The notes: generated by a model not told the origin, from the sequence alone. A DNA stretch of 64,000 bases from Chryseobacterium oranimense (GCF_900129755.1 NZ_FQWT01000003.1:434001-498000); one strand, 5' to 3'; positions 15,544-24,522 are shown, counted from the stretch's first letter. Numbers and translations: made by a program.

Positions 15544-16800
15544 TTATTTTTTTGCAATATGCAATTTTTTATTTATATCATCAAAAACATTAAGTGTTTT
15601 ATCAAGATGTTCTTTCTCGTGTCGGGCTGTTACTGTCATTCTTATACGTGCATCTTTTCTCGCTACGGCGGGATACATAATAGGATTTGTATACACTCCT
15701 GCCTCAAGCAATATCCTTCCGATATCCCACATCTTGTTCTGGTCTCCTATTTTCACCGGAATGATCGCTGAGCAGGTAATTCCTGTATCCAAACCTAAAT
15801 CATTAAGGCCTTTTTTGAAATAATTGATATTATCCCATAGCTTATCTTTCCAGAATGGCTCTTCATCAATAAGATCAATTGCTTTTAGAATTCCGAAGGA
15901 AGAAGGTGGTGGTGTTACTGAGAAAATATGCTGCCTGGACTGGAACTTAAGGAATGATGCTATTTTTTTGTTCGCAATCGTATATCCTCCCAGGTTGCCA
16001 AAAGTCTTGCTGGATGTTCCTGTTATAAAATCTACCTTATCCAATAAACCATCGTCCTCAAGGGCACCTCTCCCGGTTTTTCCTATAACTCCAACGCCAT
16101 GGGCATCATCTACCATAAGATAGGCATTATATTTTTTTACAAGAGCATATATTTCTTTAGCACGTGAAGTATCCCCTTCCTGAGAGTATACTCCGTCTAC
16201 AATAACAAGCTTTGTACGGTACGTATCTTCACATACTTTCAAAATGTGTTCCAAAGCTTCCAAATTATTGTGCGGAAATGTTTTTTTATTGGTAAAAGCA
16301 CATCCTTCATGTACGCTGGCATGTACTCCCATGTCTAAAATAGCAATATCTTCTTTCTGCATTAATATCTGCAAAGTGGCACTGTTAGCTGAATATCCGG
16401 TAGTAAACAAAACAACTTCATCTTCATTTCTTCCAAAAAAATCAGCAATCTTTTTTTCTATGGCACTATGATAATCAAAATATCCACCGATCAGAGGTGA
16501 TGCACCGGTACCGGTTCCATATTTTTCGATTCCTTCAATAGCTGCCTGTTTTACTTTTGGATGCTGTGTAAATCCTAAATAATCACTTGAAACAAAGCTT
16601 ATATATTCATTATTTTGATTAGCTATATCTATATTGAGTGTTGCATTGCTACCTGAAGTATTTTTCAGTCTGTAATTCATATGTCCTCTGGACTTCATAT
16701 GATCCAGAAATTCGTAAAAGTAATCTGCTCTCTGAGCAATATCATAATCCGGGATATTCTCAAAATCTTTAAATGTTGCTGTTGTAAAATCAATGGTCAT
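15544..16800 (-). CDS. alpha-oxoamine synthase family enzyme (serine palmitoyltransferase or cysteate acyltransferase type)
   Basis: PLP enzyme that condenses an acyl thioester with an amino acid. 418 residues. Visible motifs: SSDYLGFTQHP, GTGTGASPLIGGYFDYHS, DDAHGVGVIGKTGRGA and the PLP lysine in GTSSKTFGNLGGY. The family includes AONS, KBL, serine palmitoyltransferase and, in Flavobacteriia, cysteate acyltransferase for capnine/sulfonolipids. No biotin or threonine genes lie nearby, which favours a sphingolipid or sulfonolipid role, but this is inference. The upstream -7 element is TATATTTG. A TetR gene follows by 6 bases. Confidence 0.82.
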   Translation of the reverse strand: MTIDFTTATFKDFENIPDYDIAQRADYFYEFLDHMKSRGHMNYRLKNTSGSNATLNIDIANQNNEYISFVSSDYLGFTQHPKVKQAAIEGIEKYGTGTGASPLIGGYFDYHSAIEKKIADFFGRNEDEVVLFTTGYSANSATLQILMQKEDIAILDMGVHASVHEGCAFTNKKTFPHNNLEALEHILKVCEDTYRTKLVIVDGVYSQEGDTSRAKEIYALVKKYNAYLMVDDAHGVGVIGKTGRGALEDDGLLDKVDFITGTSSKTFGNLGGYTIANKKIASFLKFQSRQHIFSVTPPPSSFGILKAIDLIDEEPFWKDKLWDNINYFKKGLNDLGLDTGITCSAIIPVKIGDQNKMWDIGRILLEAGVYTNPIMYPAVARKDARIRMTVTARHEKEHLDKTLNVFDDINKKLHIAKK

Positions 16801-16841
16801 CCTTAATGTTGTTAGTTGTTAAATGTTAGTTGTTTAAGTAA

Positions 16842-16849
16842 CAAATATA
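16842..16849 (-). promoter_or_regulatory. -7 element (TATATTTG) for the oxoamine synthase operon
   Basis: Exact TAnnTTTG, 42 bases before the start codon. The leader contains two direct copies of GTTAGTTGTT. The rest of the gap to 17170 is AT-rich and holds no gene I can support. Confidence 0.5.
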
Positions 16850-17170
16850 TGATTATTAGAGTCTGTAAAATCTACCCGATATATTAAATATCATATTATA
16901 GTTTTATTTAGATACCACATTATGATCTGATAATCAAATAGCTTTACTGGTCCTATATCCGTTATATTTTTGTTCTATTTATCTGAATCTAAATTTAACA
17001 AAAAAGCAACAACAATAAACCACTATTAATAAATAAATCACAAAAAAAAGACAAATGTTCCACAATTGCCTCATTTCTAAAATATTATTCTCTTTTACTG
17101 TATCCGGATACGAAAATATTTGAAAGGATTAGTGCATTGAAAGTGCTTTAAGATTATATTTTTTAAACAG

Positions 17171-17542
17171 TCAGAGAGATTTCTTATGGTTATGCCTGCT
17201 GTTTTTCCTGAACTGTCCCGGAGTAATTCCTGTCATTTTTTTAAAGAATTTTGAAAAATTGGAGGGGTCATAGGTAAACATTCTTGCAATCTCCGCAATG
17301 GAAGTTTCGGAATGAGCGATCATCTCTTTTGCTTTATCAATAATTTTCCCGTCATAAAAATAACACGGGTGCTGCCCTGCTTCTTTTTTTACAGTATCTG
17401 TAAGGTGTTTATGGGAAACAGCAAGATGTCCGGCAATTTCGTTAAGCTCCATAAATTCAGGAACAGTTCCAGCCATTACATCCTGAATATGTTTTTCAAG
17501 AAAATTAAAATACTGCATGGTGATTTCTTCACTTCTTTTCAT
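17171..17542 (-). CDS. short AraC-family regulator (DNA-binding domain only)
   Basis: 123 residues covering little more than the double helix-turn-helix of AraC/XylS proteins: LNEIAGHLAVSHKHLTDTVKKEAG near 35-58 and SIAEIARMFTYDPSNFSKFFKKMTGITPGQFRK near 82-115. There is no cupin sensor domain, so it is shorter than the usual 280-300 residues. This may be natural or a remnant of a longer gene. It lies in the same direction as, and downstream of, the LuxR-type gene. Confidence 0.75.
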   Translation of the reverse strand: MKRSEEITMQYFNFLEKHIQDVMAGTVPEFMELNEIAGHLAVSHKHLTDTVKKEAGQHPCYFYDGKIIDKAKEMIAHSETSIAEIARMFTYDPSNFSKFFKKMTGITPGQFRKNSRHNHKKSL

Positions 17543-17635
17543 TTTTTCATCGTATTTATAGAAAGATTTTAATCTATAAAATTAAAGATAAGAATAAATA
17601 AAATATGGTGAACTTTTCGGCATACCAGGAAATAA

Positions 17636-18379
17636 CTAATAAAAACTATCTTTAAACGCCTGAACAGAATTTTTAACTTTCAGTTTTTCAAGAATATTCT
17701 GACGGTGCCTGCTTACTGTGTTGATGCTTATTGATAGAAAACCTGCTATTTCCTTACTGGCATATCCTTCACCTATGTATTTCAAAATTTCCAGTTCTCT
17801 TTTTGAAAGGATATTCTGGTAATTCAGTTTATCTTTTAACATAATTTCCCCTTTAGCCATATTCACAATCATAAAATCGGAATCCGGAGATAATGTCCCA
17901 TCCAATGCCAACTGATAAAGACAAAATGCAAATCTCAGCTTTCCGTTATCGGGTGAATAAATGTAAAACATACGGTGCTTTACAAGTCTATATTCGCCAT
18001 TCTGATCTTTCATCCTTATTGTTGAAAGAACAGAATAATCTGCTCTTAATTCCGGGTCCATAGCATCCATCAGTTCATAAAACCTCAGTTCATGGACGTA
18101 TTTTTTGACTCTGTCATCAGGATGGATCTTTTTAATAATCTCCTCTTCCCATATGGAATTGATTTCTGATGGGTTTTCCGTCATACTCAAACCCAATGCA
18201 ATGGCTGCTTTAGATTTATACACATAACTCTTGTCGGCCTGCATATCGCTTAAAACGGAGATTGCCCCTTCCATTTGTGCATACACCGATGCCCTCTTCC
18301 TGTACACTTCAGTATCAAGCTTACATTCTCGGGATGATTTATCTAAAAGTCTGCTGTTCAGTTTTTCTATGATCTCCAT
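17636..18379 (-). CDS. LuxR C-terminal helix-turn-helix regulator
   Basis: 247 residues. C-terminal LuxR domain (about 185-245): LSKRELEILKYIGEGYASKEIAGFLSISINTVSRHRQ, then NILEKLKVKNSVQAF. The N-terminal two-thirds resembles a PAS-like sensor (RMKDQNGEYRLVKHRMFYIY) rather than a phosphoreceiver, so this is not a response regulator. It is divergent from the DUF1349 gene with 81 bases between the starts and may regulate it. The input signal is unknown. Confidence 0.82.
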   Translation of the reverse strand: MEIIEKLNSRLLDKSSRECKLDTEVYRKRASVYAQMEGAISVLSDMQADKSYVYKSKAAIALGLSMTENPSEINSIWEEEIIKKIHPDDRVKKYVHELRFYELMDAMDPELRADYSVLSTIRMKDQNGEYRLVKHRMFYIYSPDNGKLRFAFCLYQLALDGTLSPDSDFMIVNMAKGEIMLKDKLNYQNILSKRELEILKYIGEGYASKEIAGFLSISINTVSRHRQNILEKLKVKNSVQAFKDSFY

Positions 18380-18421
18380 AAATGGTTATTTATCAGTATT
18401 GATGCAGTATGGGTTTAATTA

Positions 18422-18429
18422 TACTTTTG
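18422..18429 (+). promoter_or_regulatory. -7 element (TACTTTTG) for the DUF1349 gene
   Basis: Exact TAnnTTTG, 31 bases before the ATG at 18461, in the divergent region shared with the LuxR gene. Confidence 0.5.
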
Positions 18430-18460
18430 CTAAAATAATAATTTACCACCATTAAAGAGG

Positions 18461-19108
18461 ATGAAGAGACTGATTTTAAGCTTATGTGCAGTTTTTATGG
18501 TTCAGAAAACCTTTGCACAGACTTTGGAAAAAATGAGCTGGTTTAATGAACCGGAGCAATGGGAAATCAAAAACAACAAACTGTCGATGACGGTAACTCC
18601 CCAAAGTGATTACTGGAGAATTTCCCACTATGGATTTACGGTAGATGATGCCCCTTTTTATTATACAACCTATGGCGGGGAATTTGAGGCAAAGGTAAAG
18701 ATCAGCGGGAATTACAAAGCCAGATTTGACCAGATGGGACTTATGCTGAGAACAGATAAAGAGAACTACATCAAGGCAGGCATAGAATTCGTAGATGGAA
18801 AGTATAATCTCAGCACCGTGGTTACCCATGGAACGAGTGACTGGAGCGTCATTGCACTGGACAAAACCCCTGCCGCAGTATGGATTAAAGCAGTGAGAAG
18901 GCTTGATGCCGTGGAAATATTTTATTCTTTTGATGATCAGAATTATATCATGATGCGTAATGCTTATCTACAGGACAATACTCCTGTAATGGTAGGCTTA
19001 ATGGCTGCCTGTCCGGACGGGAACGGCTTTACAGCAGTTTTTGATGGCTTCAAGGTAAAACACCTCCCCGACCAGCGCAGGTTAAAATGGCTTGAAAACA
19101 ATAAATAA
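18461..19108 (+). CDS. DUF1349 domain-containing secreted protein
   Basis: 215 residues with a signal peptide (MKRLILSLCAVFMVQKTFAQ). The rest is a concanavalin-like beta sandwich of the DUF1349 type, with WFNEPEQWEI, YGGEFEAKVKISGNYKARFDQMG and LMLRTDKENYIKAGIEFVDG. Members often bind or act on glycans, but the function is not established. A strong terminator follows by about 40 bases. Confidence 0.8.
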   Translation: MKRLILSLCAVFMVQKTFAQTLEKMSWFNEPEQWEIKNNKLSMTVTPQSDYWRISHYGFTVDDAPFYYTTYGGEFEAKVKISGNYKARFDQMGLMLRTDKENYIKAGIEFVDGKYNLSTVVTHGTSDWSVIALDKTPAAVWIKAVRRLDAVEIFYSFDDQNYIMMRNAYLQDNTPVMVGLMAACPDGNGFTAVFDGFKVKHLPDQRRLKWLENNK

Positions 19109-19148
19109 CGATTGAATTTACATTCGATATACAGTCAATTTTTATTCG

Positions 19149-19173
19149 CCTCCCTTTTCAGGGAGGTTTTTTT
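19149..19173 (+). terminator. terminator after the DUF1349 gene
   Basis: CCTCCC-6 bases-GGGAGG followed by T7. Confidence 0.85.
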
Positions 19174-19947
19174 ATGAGAAATTCCTTCTGGTATTGAAAA
19201 TTAGTTCGCCCGGTATTCTAAAGGTATGGAAGAAAGAGAGAGCAAACTATTGTCATTTTGTTGAGGAGAAAATTCGCAATTCCTGATGCAGCTTCAGCTT
19301 TTAAAGAATAAATTTCATATCAAAATCCACCTTATTATAATGATTAATGCGTATAAAATCACTAAATTTACAGCTTAAACTAAATTTGTTTAATTACAAA
19401 GACACAAAACACAAAAATGTTGAATGAAAAATGTATTCAGTTATTCCCCACTTAAAAAACTTCGGCTTGTATAATAATTATATTAATAATTTTCCGTACT
19501 AATCAAACGGAAAGCATAGATCATTGATGTATTTATGAAAGCCCGGACATTGTTTTTTGTAATTTTGTTTTCGAACATTTACAAACAGCGTCATTTTTTT
19601 ACGTTTTATATTATTAGCAGCGGACTTCTACAAGCAAGGGTAAGAACCGTTGTTAAGATATGCCATGATCTTCTGACAGGCCTCGCCGGAACTGAAACAT
19701 TTAATGGTAACATTTCATTTTGCATTATTAAAAAAAAACTAACTACAATAACCGCCGATACGGGAAAAGAAACATCTGTTGAAAAGATAAATAACTATAT
19801 CAGCCTGCCTAACCATCCAGAGTTTGAAAATCCTGATTTTAAAAGGAAAAACCCGGGAACAGGCTATTCATTATTTCATTTTCAAACCCGGACACAACCC
19901 TCCCGAAAAAACTATCGCTGAAACAACTCTTATTAAAACCTATTTAT
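19174..19947. other. long intergenic stretch without a supported gene
   Basis: A 128-codon frame at 19535-19921 has no recognisable domain and an implausible composition, so I do not call it. The DNA varies between AT-rich blocks and short GC-richer blocks (19660-19700, 19840-19910), as in decayed coding DNA or regulatory sequence. Confidence 0.4.
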
Positions 19948-20559
19948 ATGAATGAAAGAATCTTAATTGCTGATGATCACTATGTAGTAAGAGCAGGAAC
20001 TGCTTTGGTACTAGAGTCTGTTTATCCAAAAACCAATATAGATTTTGCAGAGAATTATGACCAGGTAAAAGAACATATATCCAACCATGATTATGACCTT
20101 CTTCTTCTTGATACTGATATGCCCGGAACACAATACAAAAAAATGGTCTCTGAACTTAAAGGTATTCAGAAAAACCTGAAAATCCTTGTTTTTTCCGGAC
20201 ACGGCAAAGATGTAGCCATACAATATATCCGGGAAGGTGCCGAGGGTTATCTTAACAAGCAGAGCAGCAAAGAAGAGATCAGGGAAGCAGTAAAATCCGT
20301 CATTCAGAAAGGCTACTACTACCCCAGTGAACTGATCGGGCTTATCGTTCAGAATAAAAAAGGCAATCCTGTAGAAAAGCTATCTACCAGGGAGTATGAA
20401 ATTTTTCAACTGCTGGCCAAAGGATCGGGAAACCTGGAAATCGGCAATAAGCTGGACATCCAGATGTCTACCGTAAGCACCTATAAAAAAAGGATCTTTA
20501 AAAAACTTAATGTTTCCAATATTGCCGAACTGATCAAGGTGTATGAAACCATGCATTAG
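19948..20559 (+). CDS. NarL/FixJ-type response regulator (orphan)
   Basis: 203 residues: receiver (about 3-120) with acidic pair DD in IADDHYVV, phosphoacceptor Asp in LLLDTDMPG and Lys in YLNKQSS; LuxR-type HTH (about 145-200) LSTREYEIFQLLAKGSGNLEIGNK. No kinase gene is adjacent, so the partner is elsewhere. It is close in sequence to the regulators at 34912 and 24289-24941, especially the GNLEI.NK/S segment of the HTH, and the three look like paralogues. Confidence 0.9.
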   Translation: MNERILIADDHYVVRAGTALVLESVYPKTNIDFAENYDQVKEHISNHDYDLLLLDTDMPGTQYKKMVSELKGIQKNLKILVFSGHGKDVAIQYIREGAEGYLNKQSSKEEIREAVKSVIQKGYYYPSELIGLIVQNKKGNPVEKLSTREYEIFQLLAKGSGNLEIGNKLDIQMSTVSTYKKRIFKKLNVSNIAELIKVYETMH

Positions 20560-20696
20560 GAAAGGCTGCTGGTTGAAATGGGCAAAATGGCCATGATCTT
20601 ATGAGAATTGATTAAGGTATTTTCCCAATTAAAAAATATAAGGTAATTTGCCGGACCAAAGTTTTGACAAAAAAACGTTTACTGTAAGCATACAAC

Positions 20697-21878
20697 ATGA
20701 ATTCAACTGAAAAAGCGAATAAAGGAAGCCGGCGTTTCCGGTACATAAAGCTTTGTATTTTCTTTTCAGGGCTTTCCGTTTTCGCCCAGCTTTATCTTTT
20801 TCAGCCTATACTTCCTACCGTTTCTGAATATTTCAAAACAACTGCCGGCGACAGCTCTCTTCTTGTATCCTCTTCCACGATCGGAATGGCCATCGGTCTG
20901 CTGTTTTTTGCCTTTAAAGCGGACAGTTATTCCAGGAAGGGCCTGATGACTTTTTCGCTGGTTTCTTCTGCAATACTTACTATTATTTCAGCATGGATGC
21001 CAAGCCTCAGCCTGCTTATCGTAACCGGTATTTTAAAAGGGTTCGTGGTATCCGGTGTTTCCGCAATAGCTCTCGCCTATCTGACTGAAGAAGTGCACGT
21101 TTCTGTAGTGGGATTTGCCATCAGCATGTATCTTAGCGGCAATACCATCGGCGGAATGAGCGGAAGAATAATGGCAACAATCCTGGCGGGTGAACTGGGC
21201 TGGCGGAATGCTGTTCTTATCATAGGTATAGAAAGCCTGATACTGGGGCTTGTTTTCTGGAAACTGTTTCCGGAATCCAGATTTTTTGATCCTCAGCAAA
21301 CGGATTATTCCCTGAAGATAAAGCAGATGAAAAAATTCCTTACGGATCCTTACCTGCTTCGGTTGTATTTTATTGCTGCGCTCCTGATGGGTTCATTCGT
21401 CAGTGTTTACAATTATTTATCTTTCAGGCTGGAAGCTGCACCGTTTTCTTTAAGTCATTTTGTCATTGCCTTTATATTTTTAATGTACATTTTCGGGATG
21501 TTTGGAACCATGATAACAAGCAGGCTTTCCAAAAGATTCAGCAGCCGTCATATATTGAATGCTTCCGTTCTTTTCATGCTTGCGGGCACTGCACTTTTGC
21601 TGTCGGACAATATTTATATGATTATTTTCGGGCTTGGATTGTTCACCCTTTCTTTTTTTGCGGCACATACTATGGCCAGCCAGATGACTGCACTTCATGC
21701 CAGGCAGGGTAAGTCATCGGCAACGTCTATTTACTGGCTTTTTTATTACTTCGGATCCAGCATTCTCGGAACCGGTACAGGATACATTCTCCATGCAGGT
21801 TCATGGAATGTGTTTATCATGCTGCTCATTTTTTCTGTTGGGATTTCTTTTTTACTTGCTGTAAGGAACAAAGAGTAG
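20697..21878 (+). CDS. MFS transporter
   Basis: 393 residues with about 12 membrane helices and no signal peptide. The loop between helices 2 and 3 (FKADSYSRKGLMTFSL) resembles MFS motif A. The segment GNTIGGMSGRIMATIL in helix 5 resembles the antiporter signature of drug-efflux (YnfM/EmrD-like) members. Substrate unknown. It lies 137 bases after the orphan response regulator and has no obvious TAnnTTTG match (AAGTTTTG at one mismatch). Confidence 0.88.
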   Translation: MNSTEKANKGSRRFRYIKLCIFFSGLSVFAQLYLFQPILPTVSEYFKTTAGDSSLLVSSSTIGMAIGLLFFAFKADSYSRKGLMTFSLVSSAILTIISAWMPSLSLLIVTGILKGFVVSGVSAIALAYLTEEVHVSVVGFAISMYLSGNTIGGMSGRIMATILAGELGWRNAVLIIGIESLILGLVFWKLFPESRFFDPQQTDYSLKIKQMKKFLTDPYLLRLYFIAALLMGSFVSVYNYLSFRLEAAPFSLSHFVIAFIFLMYIFGMFGTMITSRLSKRFSSRHILNASVLFMLAGTALLLSDNIYMIIFGLGLFTLSFFAAHTMASQMTALHARQGKSSATSIYWLFYYFGSSILGTGTGYILHAGSWNVFIMLLIFSVGISFLLAVRNKE

Positions 21879-22100
21879 AATGTTAAATGTCTTTAACAAA
21901 AAAAGATACCACATAGATACCACGCTGAATTCTTTCAAATTCATGAATTTAACAAAATAGATGGATAATTTTAACATAAATTTAATTATTAATGCTAAAA
22001 ATCATCAAAACCCTCAAAAATAATAAATATCACCAGGATAGAGGGCATAGTATTTGCAGTTTATTTTAGAACTATCACACCTTTCTAAACTCACAATATT

Positions 22101-22517
22101 ATGAATGCAGCAGATCTTAAAATCAAAAACTTAGTTGAATACAAAAACCAAATTTACACCATCACTGAAATATTTCAGGGTGCAAGTCAAGATTACTTTG
22201 TAAAAATTGAAAATGATGTCCAAAGGATTTCGGTACCGGCGGATGCTATCAAACCGATCCAGATAACTGAAGAATGGCTTGAAAAACTTGGCTTTTTACG
22301 GACGTACAGTTCAGAACAAAGAATCCGATATGAAAGACCTGAAACATTTATTAAATACGACATTGATTTGAGTTCAAAAAAGATCCTGGAGGGGCTGAAA
22401 ATATATGGTAACTCCATCAGATGCAAATATATTCATGAGTTTCAGAATATTTTTTCGTGTCTTTTCGGAAAAGAACCCTCAACATCTAATTTTGGACTAT
22501 TGAAAACCGAGTCTTAG
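22101..22517 (+). CDS. small flavobacterial protein of unknown function
   Basis: 138 residues, soluble. It opens with LKIKNLVEYKNQIYTITEIFQG and ends with KYIHEFQNIFSCLFGKEPS, a plan I have seen in many small hypothetical Flavobacteriia proteins (LRIGNLV... then HELQNLYFALTGEEL). Part of the middle (ITEEWLEKLGF) is also shared. Some relatives sit in prophages, but no phage genes are present here. A strong terminator follows. Confidence 0.7.
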   Translation: MNAADLKIKNLVEYKNQIYTITEIFQGASQDYFVKIENDVQRISVPADAIKPIQITEEWLEKLGFLRTYSSEQRIRYERPETFIKYDIDLSSKKILEGLKIYGNSIRCKYIHEFQNIFSCLFGKEPSTSNFGLLKTES

Positions 22518-22545
22518 TTATTATTCTTGTTTATTATTTATAAGG

Positions 22546-22581
22546 GAAACCGCTGTTTTTTTTGCAGCGGTTTCGTTTTTT
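22546..22581 (+). terminator. terminator after the 22101 gene
   Basis: GAAACCGCTG-9 bases-CAGCGGTTTC followed by GT7. It overlaps the stop codon of the convergent nuclease gene. Confidence 0.88.
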
Positions 22582-23123
22582 TATATAGCACGTGTTTTTT
22601 CCGTATCCGTCTTCTGCACCTGTTGCTCCGATTGTTTTTGAAGCCGCTTAATCTTGGCATTTTCACGCTGCTGTTTGCGGAAATCCCACGGGGAAATAGC
22701 CTTTTTATCCTGCCACAGGCCCAGTCTTTTAATTTTTGCTGCTTCCTGCATTTTTCCTAAATCGGTATTTTCAGAATAGGAATAATACCACCAACCGTAT
22801 CCGGCTTTTATAATCTCTGCCGAAAGATATTTACCATTGTCGTAATACACTTTCGCCACCGAACGTCCGTAACGGTCCTTATCTGTTTCTGTAAAGGTGA
22901 TCTGCCTGGCAAAAACCTGATCGGATGTAAACTTTTTGGCATTCTTGCCGAAAGGCTGTCTGTTTTCGGGACAATCCACTTCTGCCAGCCGGAGTTTCTT
23001 CTGTACATTTCCGTCCAATAAAACAGTAATGGTATCTCCGTCCGAAATTCCAACTACTTTAGCCGTTGTCTGTGAGAAAAATAAAAAGGGAAAGCATAAT
23101 AATGCGGGAAGAAGTATTCTCAT
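22581..23123 (-). CDS. secreted thermonuclease-family (SNase-like) protein
   Basis: 180 residues with a signal peptide (MRILLPALLCFPFLFFSQ). SNase fold: VVGISDGDTITVLLDG near 24-39, RLAEVDCPE with the catalytic Arg and Asp near 45, the Glu/Arg site at FTETDKDRYGRSVAKVY near 78, and AEIIKAGYGWWYY near 103. The expected catalytic set (R, E, R) is present, so it is probably an active Ca-dependent nuclease. A charged Gln/Lys-rich tail follows residue 150. It lies immediately downstream of the triple RNA-like repeat. Confidence 0.85.
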   Translation of the reverse strand: MRILLPALLCFPFLFFSQTTAKVVGISDGDTITVLLDGNVQKKLRLAEVDCPENRQPFGKNAKKFTSDQVFARQITFTETDKDRYGRSVAKVYYDNGKYLSAEIIKAGYGWWYYSYSENTDLGKMQEAAKIKRLGLWQDKKAISPWDFRKQQRENAKIKRLQKQSEQQVQKTDTEKTRAI

Positions 23124-23215
23124 GACGCGAAATTATGTATTTATTTCGAAAACCCGCAGTCAGTATAGATTTTTCTTCAATTCTCTTCACAGAACAAGGA
23201 CGTGATTCCTGAAAT

Positions 23216-23431
23216 GAAAGAGGAGGCTACTGCCTCCTCTTTCTGTATAAAATGATCCGATGACTTCTTTATATTGATTTGTGTTTTTTTAATAATTTTT
23301 TTTCAAGAAGTTTTTAAGATCATATATACACTTATATTAATTTCATCATTTGTATTTTGTAAAATTCATCATTTGCAATAAATCTGGAAATATTTTCAAT
23401 GAATACCCTTCTTTTATTTAATTAATTTCAC
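23216..23431 (-). ncRNA. putative small RNA, unit 1 of 3
   Basis: Runs from just after TTACTTTG (23444-23437 on the minus strand) to the 12-bp hairpin GAAAGAGGAGGC/GCCTCCTCTTTC (23216-23243). It contains the conserved segment with CTTCTT pairing AAGAAG (23264-23318 region). About 215 bases; ends are inferred. Confidence 0.55.
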
Positions 23432-23479
23432 TGAGACAAAGTAACAACATTATAAGATAAAGACTCGTATAAACCACAT

Positions 23480-23493
23480 CGATATATGTCGAT
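23480..23493. promoter_or_regulatory. palindrome upstream of unit 1
   Basis: TCGATATATGTCGA, one base pair short of a perfect palindrome, 35 bases from the promoter-like block. Candidate operator for a dimeric regulator. Confidence 0.5.
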
Positions 23494-23570
23494 ACTGACT
23501 CAGATATTTATCCCATAAATATTTAGAAGAATAACTGTTATCGAGAAACAGCCCGATAAGGTTACCTAAT

Positions 23571-23802
23571 AAAAAAGGAGGCTAATGCCTCCCTTTTTAT
23601 TGTACAAATGATCTACAAAGATCAAGTTAACTTCTCTATATTAATTTGTGTTTTTTTAATAATTTTCTTTCAAGAAGCCACTTTAAGATCATGCATACAC
23701 TTATATTTATCTCATCATTATGTGTGTTATAAAACTAACCATCTGAAATAAAACCAAAAAATATTTCCCATGAATATAACTCTTTCAACCGGTTCATTTT
23801 AT
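23571..23802 (-). ncRNA. putative small RNA, unit 2 of 3
   Basis: Same plan as unit 1. Promoter-like block at 23815-23808, terminal hairpin GGAGGC/GCCTCC at 23577-23592 followed on the minus strand by T6. About 230 bases; ends are inferred. Confidence 0.55.
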
Positions 23803-23849
23803 TAAGACAAAGTAACAACATTATATGATAAGCTCCCTAATGATCAGCA

Positions 23850-23863
23850 TCGATATATGTCGA
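23850..23863. promoter_or_regulatory. palindrome upstream of unit 2
   Basis: TCGATATATGTCGA, identical to unit 1, 34 bases from the promoter-like block. Confidence 0.5.
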
Positions 23864-23952
23864 TAAGAACGTAGATATTTATCTATTTAATAGAAGCTAA
23901 AGTTACCTGTTCACGAAGCCTGTTTGAATTATTATCATAAGTAACTTAAAAA

Positions 23953-24166
23953 TAAAAAGGAGGCTAAAGCCTCCCCTTTTTTCCTGTATAAATATGACCT
24001 ACAAAGACCAAGACAACTTCTTTATATTAATTTGTGTTTTTTAATAATTTGCTTTCAAGAAGTTTCTTTATAAGATCATGTATACACTTATATTTATTTC
24101 ATCATTTTTGTGTGTTATAAAACTTATCAACCAATAGACCTAGCTATTTCATTTGATTAATTTTAT
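23953..24166 (-). ncRNA. putative small RNA, unit 3 of 3
   Basis: Same plan. Promoter-like block at 24179-24172, terminal hairpin GGAGGC/GCCTCC at 23959-23974 followed on the minus strand by T5. About 215 bases; ends are inferred. Confidence 0.55.
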
Positions 24167-24213
24167 TGAGACAAAGTAACAACATATTATGATAAGGTAC
24201 TCAACAATTCACG

Positions 24214-24227
24214 TCGATATATATCGA
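24214..24227. promoter_or_regulatory. palindrome upstream of unit 3
   Basis: TCGATATATATCGA, a perfect palindrome, 34 bases from the promoter-like block. Confidence 0.5.
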
Positions 24228-24288
24228 TAAAGCTATAGATGTTTATCGATAATATTTCAATTAAAAGAAAAGAGGGTGATAAAAAGCT

Positions 24289-24522
24289 TTATATTTTGTG
24301 GTGGGTATTGATAAGGTCGATCAGTTCGACGAGGTTTTCAATTTTTAATTTATCAAAAATATTCTTCTTGATCGTACTTACGGTATTTTGCTTGATATCC
24401 AGGCTATTTGCGATCTCCAGATTTCCATGACCTTCTGCATACATTTCTGCAATCTGCAGTTCCCTTTTCGTTAAACGGCTGAGAGGATTAATTAAATCCG
24501 GATTTTGAACCAGCTGCAGCAT
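24289..24522 (-). CDS. LuxR-type DNA-binding domain, split from its receiver
   Basis: 77 residues consisting only of a NarL/FixJ-type HTH (LTKRELQIAEMYAEGHGNLEIANSLDIKQNTVSTIKK). Its ATG overlaps the receiver stop codon as TAATG. Read upstream in its own frame, the DNA gives SRNLMLQLVQ, which is what should follow the receiver in an intact regulator. The pair is therefore one response regulator broken by a one-base shift, or two proteins translated by coupling. Its place beside the tandem RNA units makes it the leading candidate to bind their palindromes. Confidence 0.8.
   Translation of the reverse strand: MLQLVQNPDLINPLSRLTKRELQIAEMYAEGHGNLEIANSLDIKQNTVSTIKKNIFDKLKIENLVELIDLINTHHKI

Larger units (their letters stand above)
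23216..24240 (-). repeat. three tandem ~365-bp non-coding units
   Basis: Units repeat in the same order and spacing. Reading the minus strand, each has a TCGA-centred palindrome, 34-35 bases, the block GTTACTTTGTC, about 200 bases of partly conserved sequence, and a GGAGGC hairpin. Palindromes start at 23480, 23850 and 24214 (370 and 364 apart). Hairpins are centred near 23229, 23584 and 23966. No frame is conserved among copies, which argues for RNA rather than protein. Confidence 0.85.

Noticed and set aside
19535..19921. 128-codon plus-strand frame before the orphan response regulator
   Set aside because: No recognisable domain, signal or family pattern. Segments read differently from real genes nearby. 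Kept only as a described gap.
23216..24240. CRISPR array
   Set aside because: The three repeats are about 365 bp and diverged, without short spacers. They match tandem RNA-like units, not CRISPR.
24239..24430. plus-strand 63-codon frame over the split regulator
   Set aside because: Antisense to the HTH coding frame. The HTH is recognisable and the antisense product is not.
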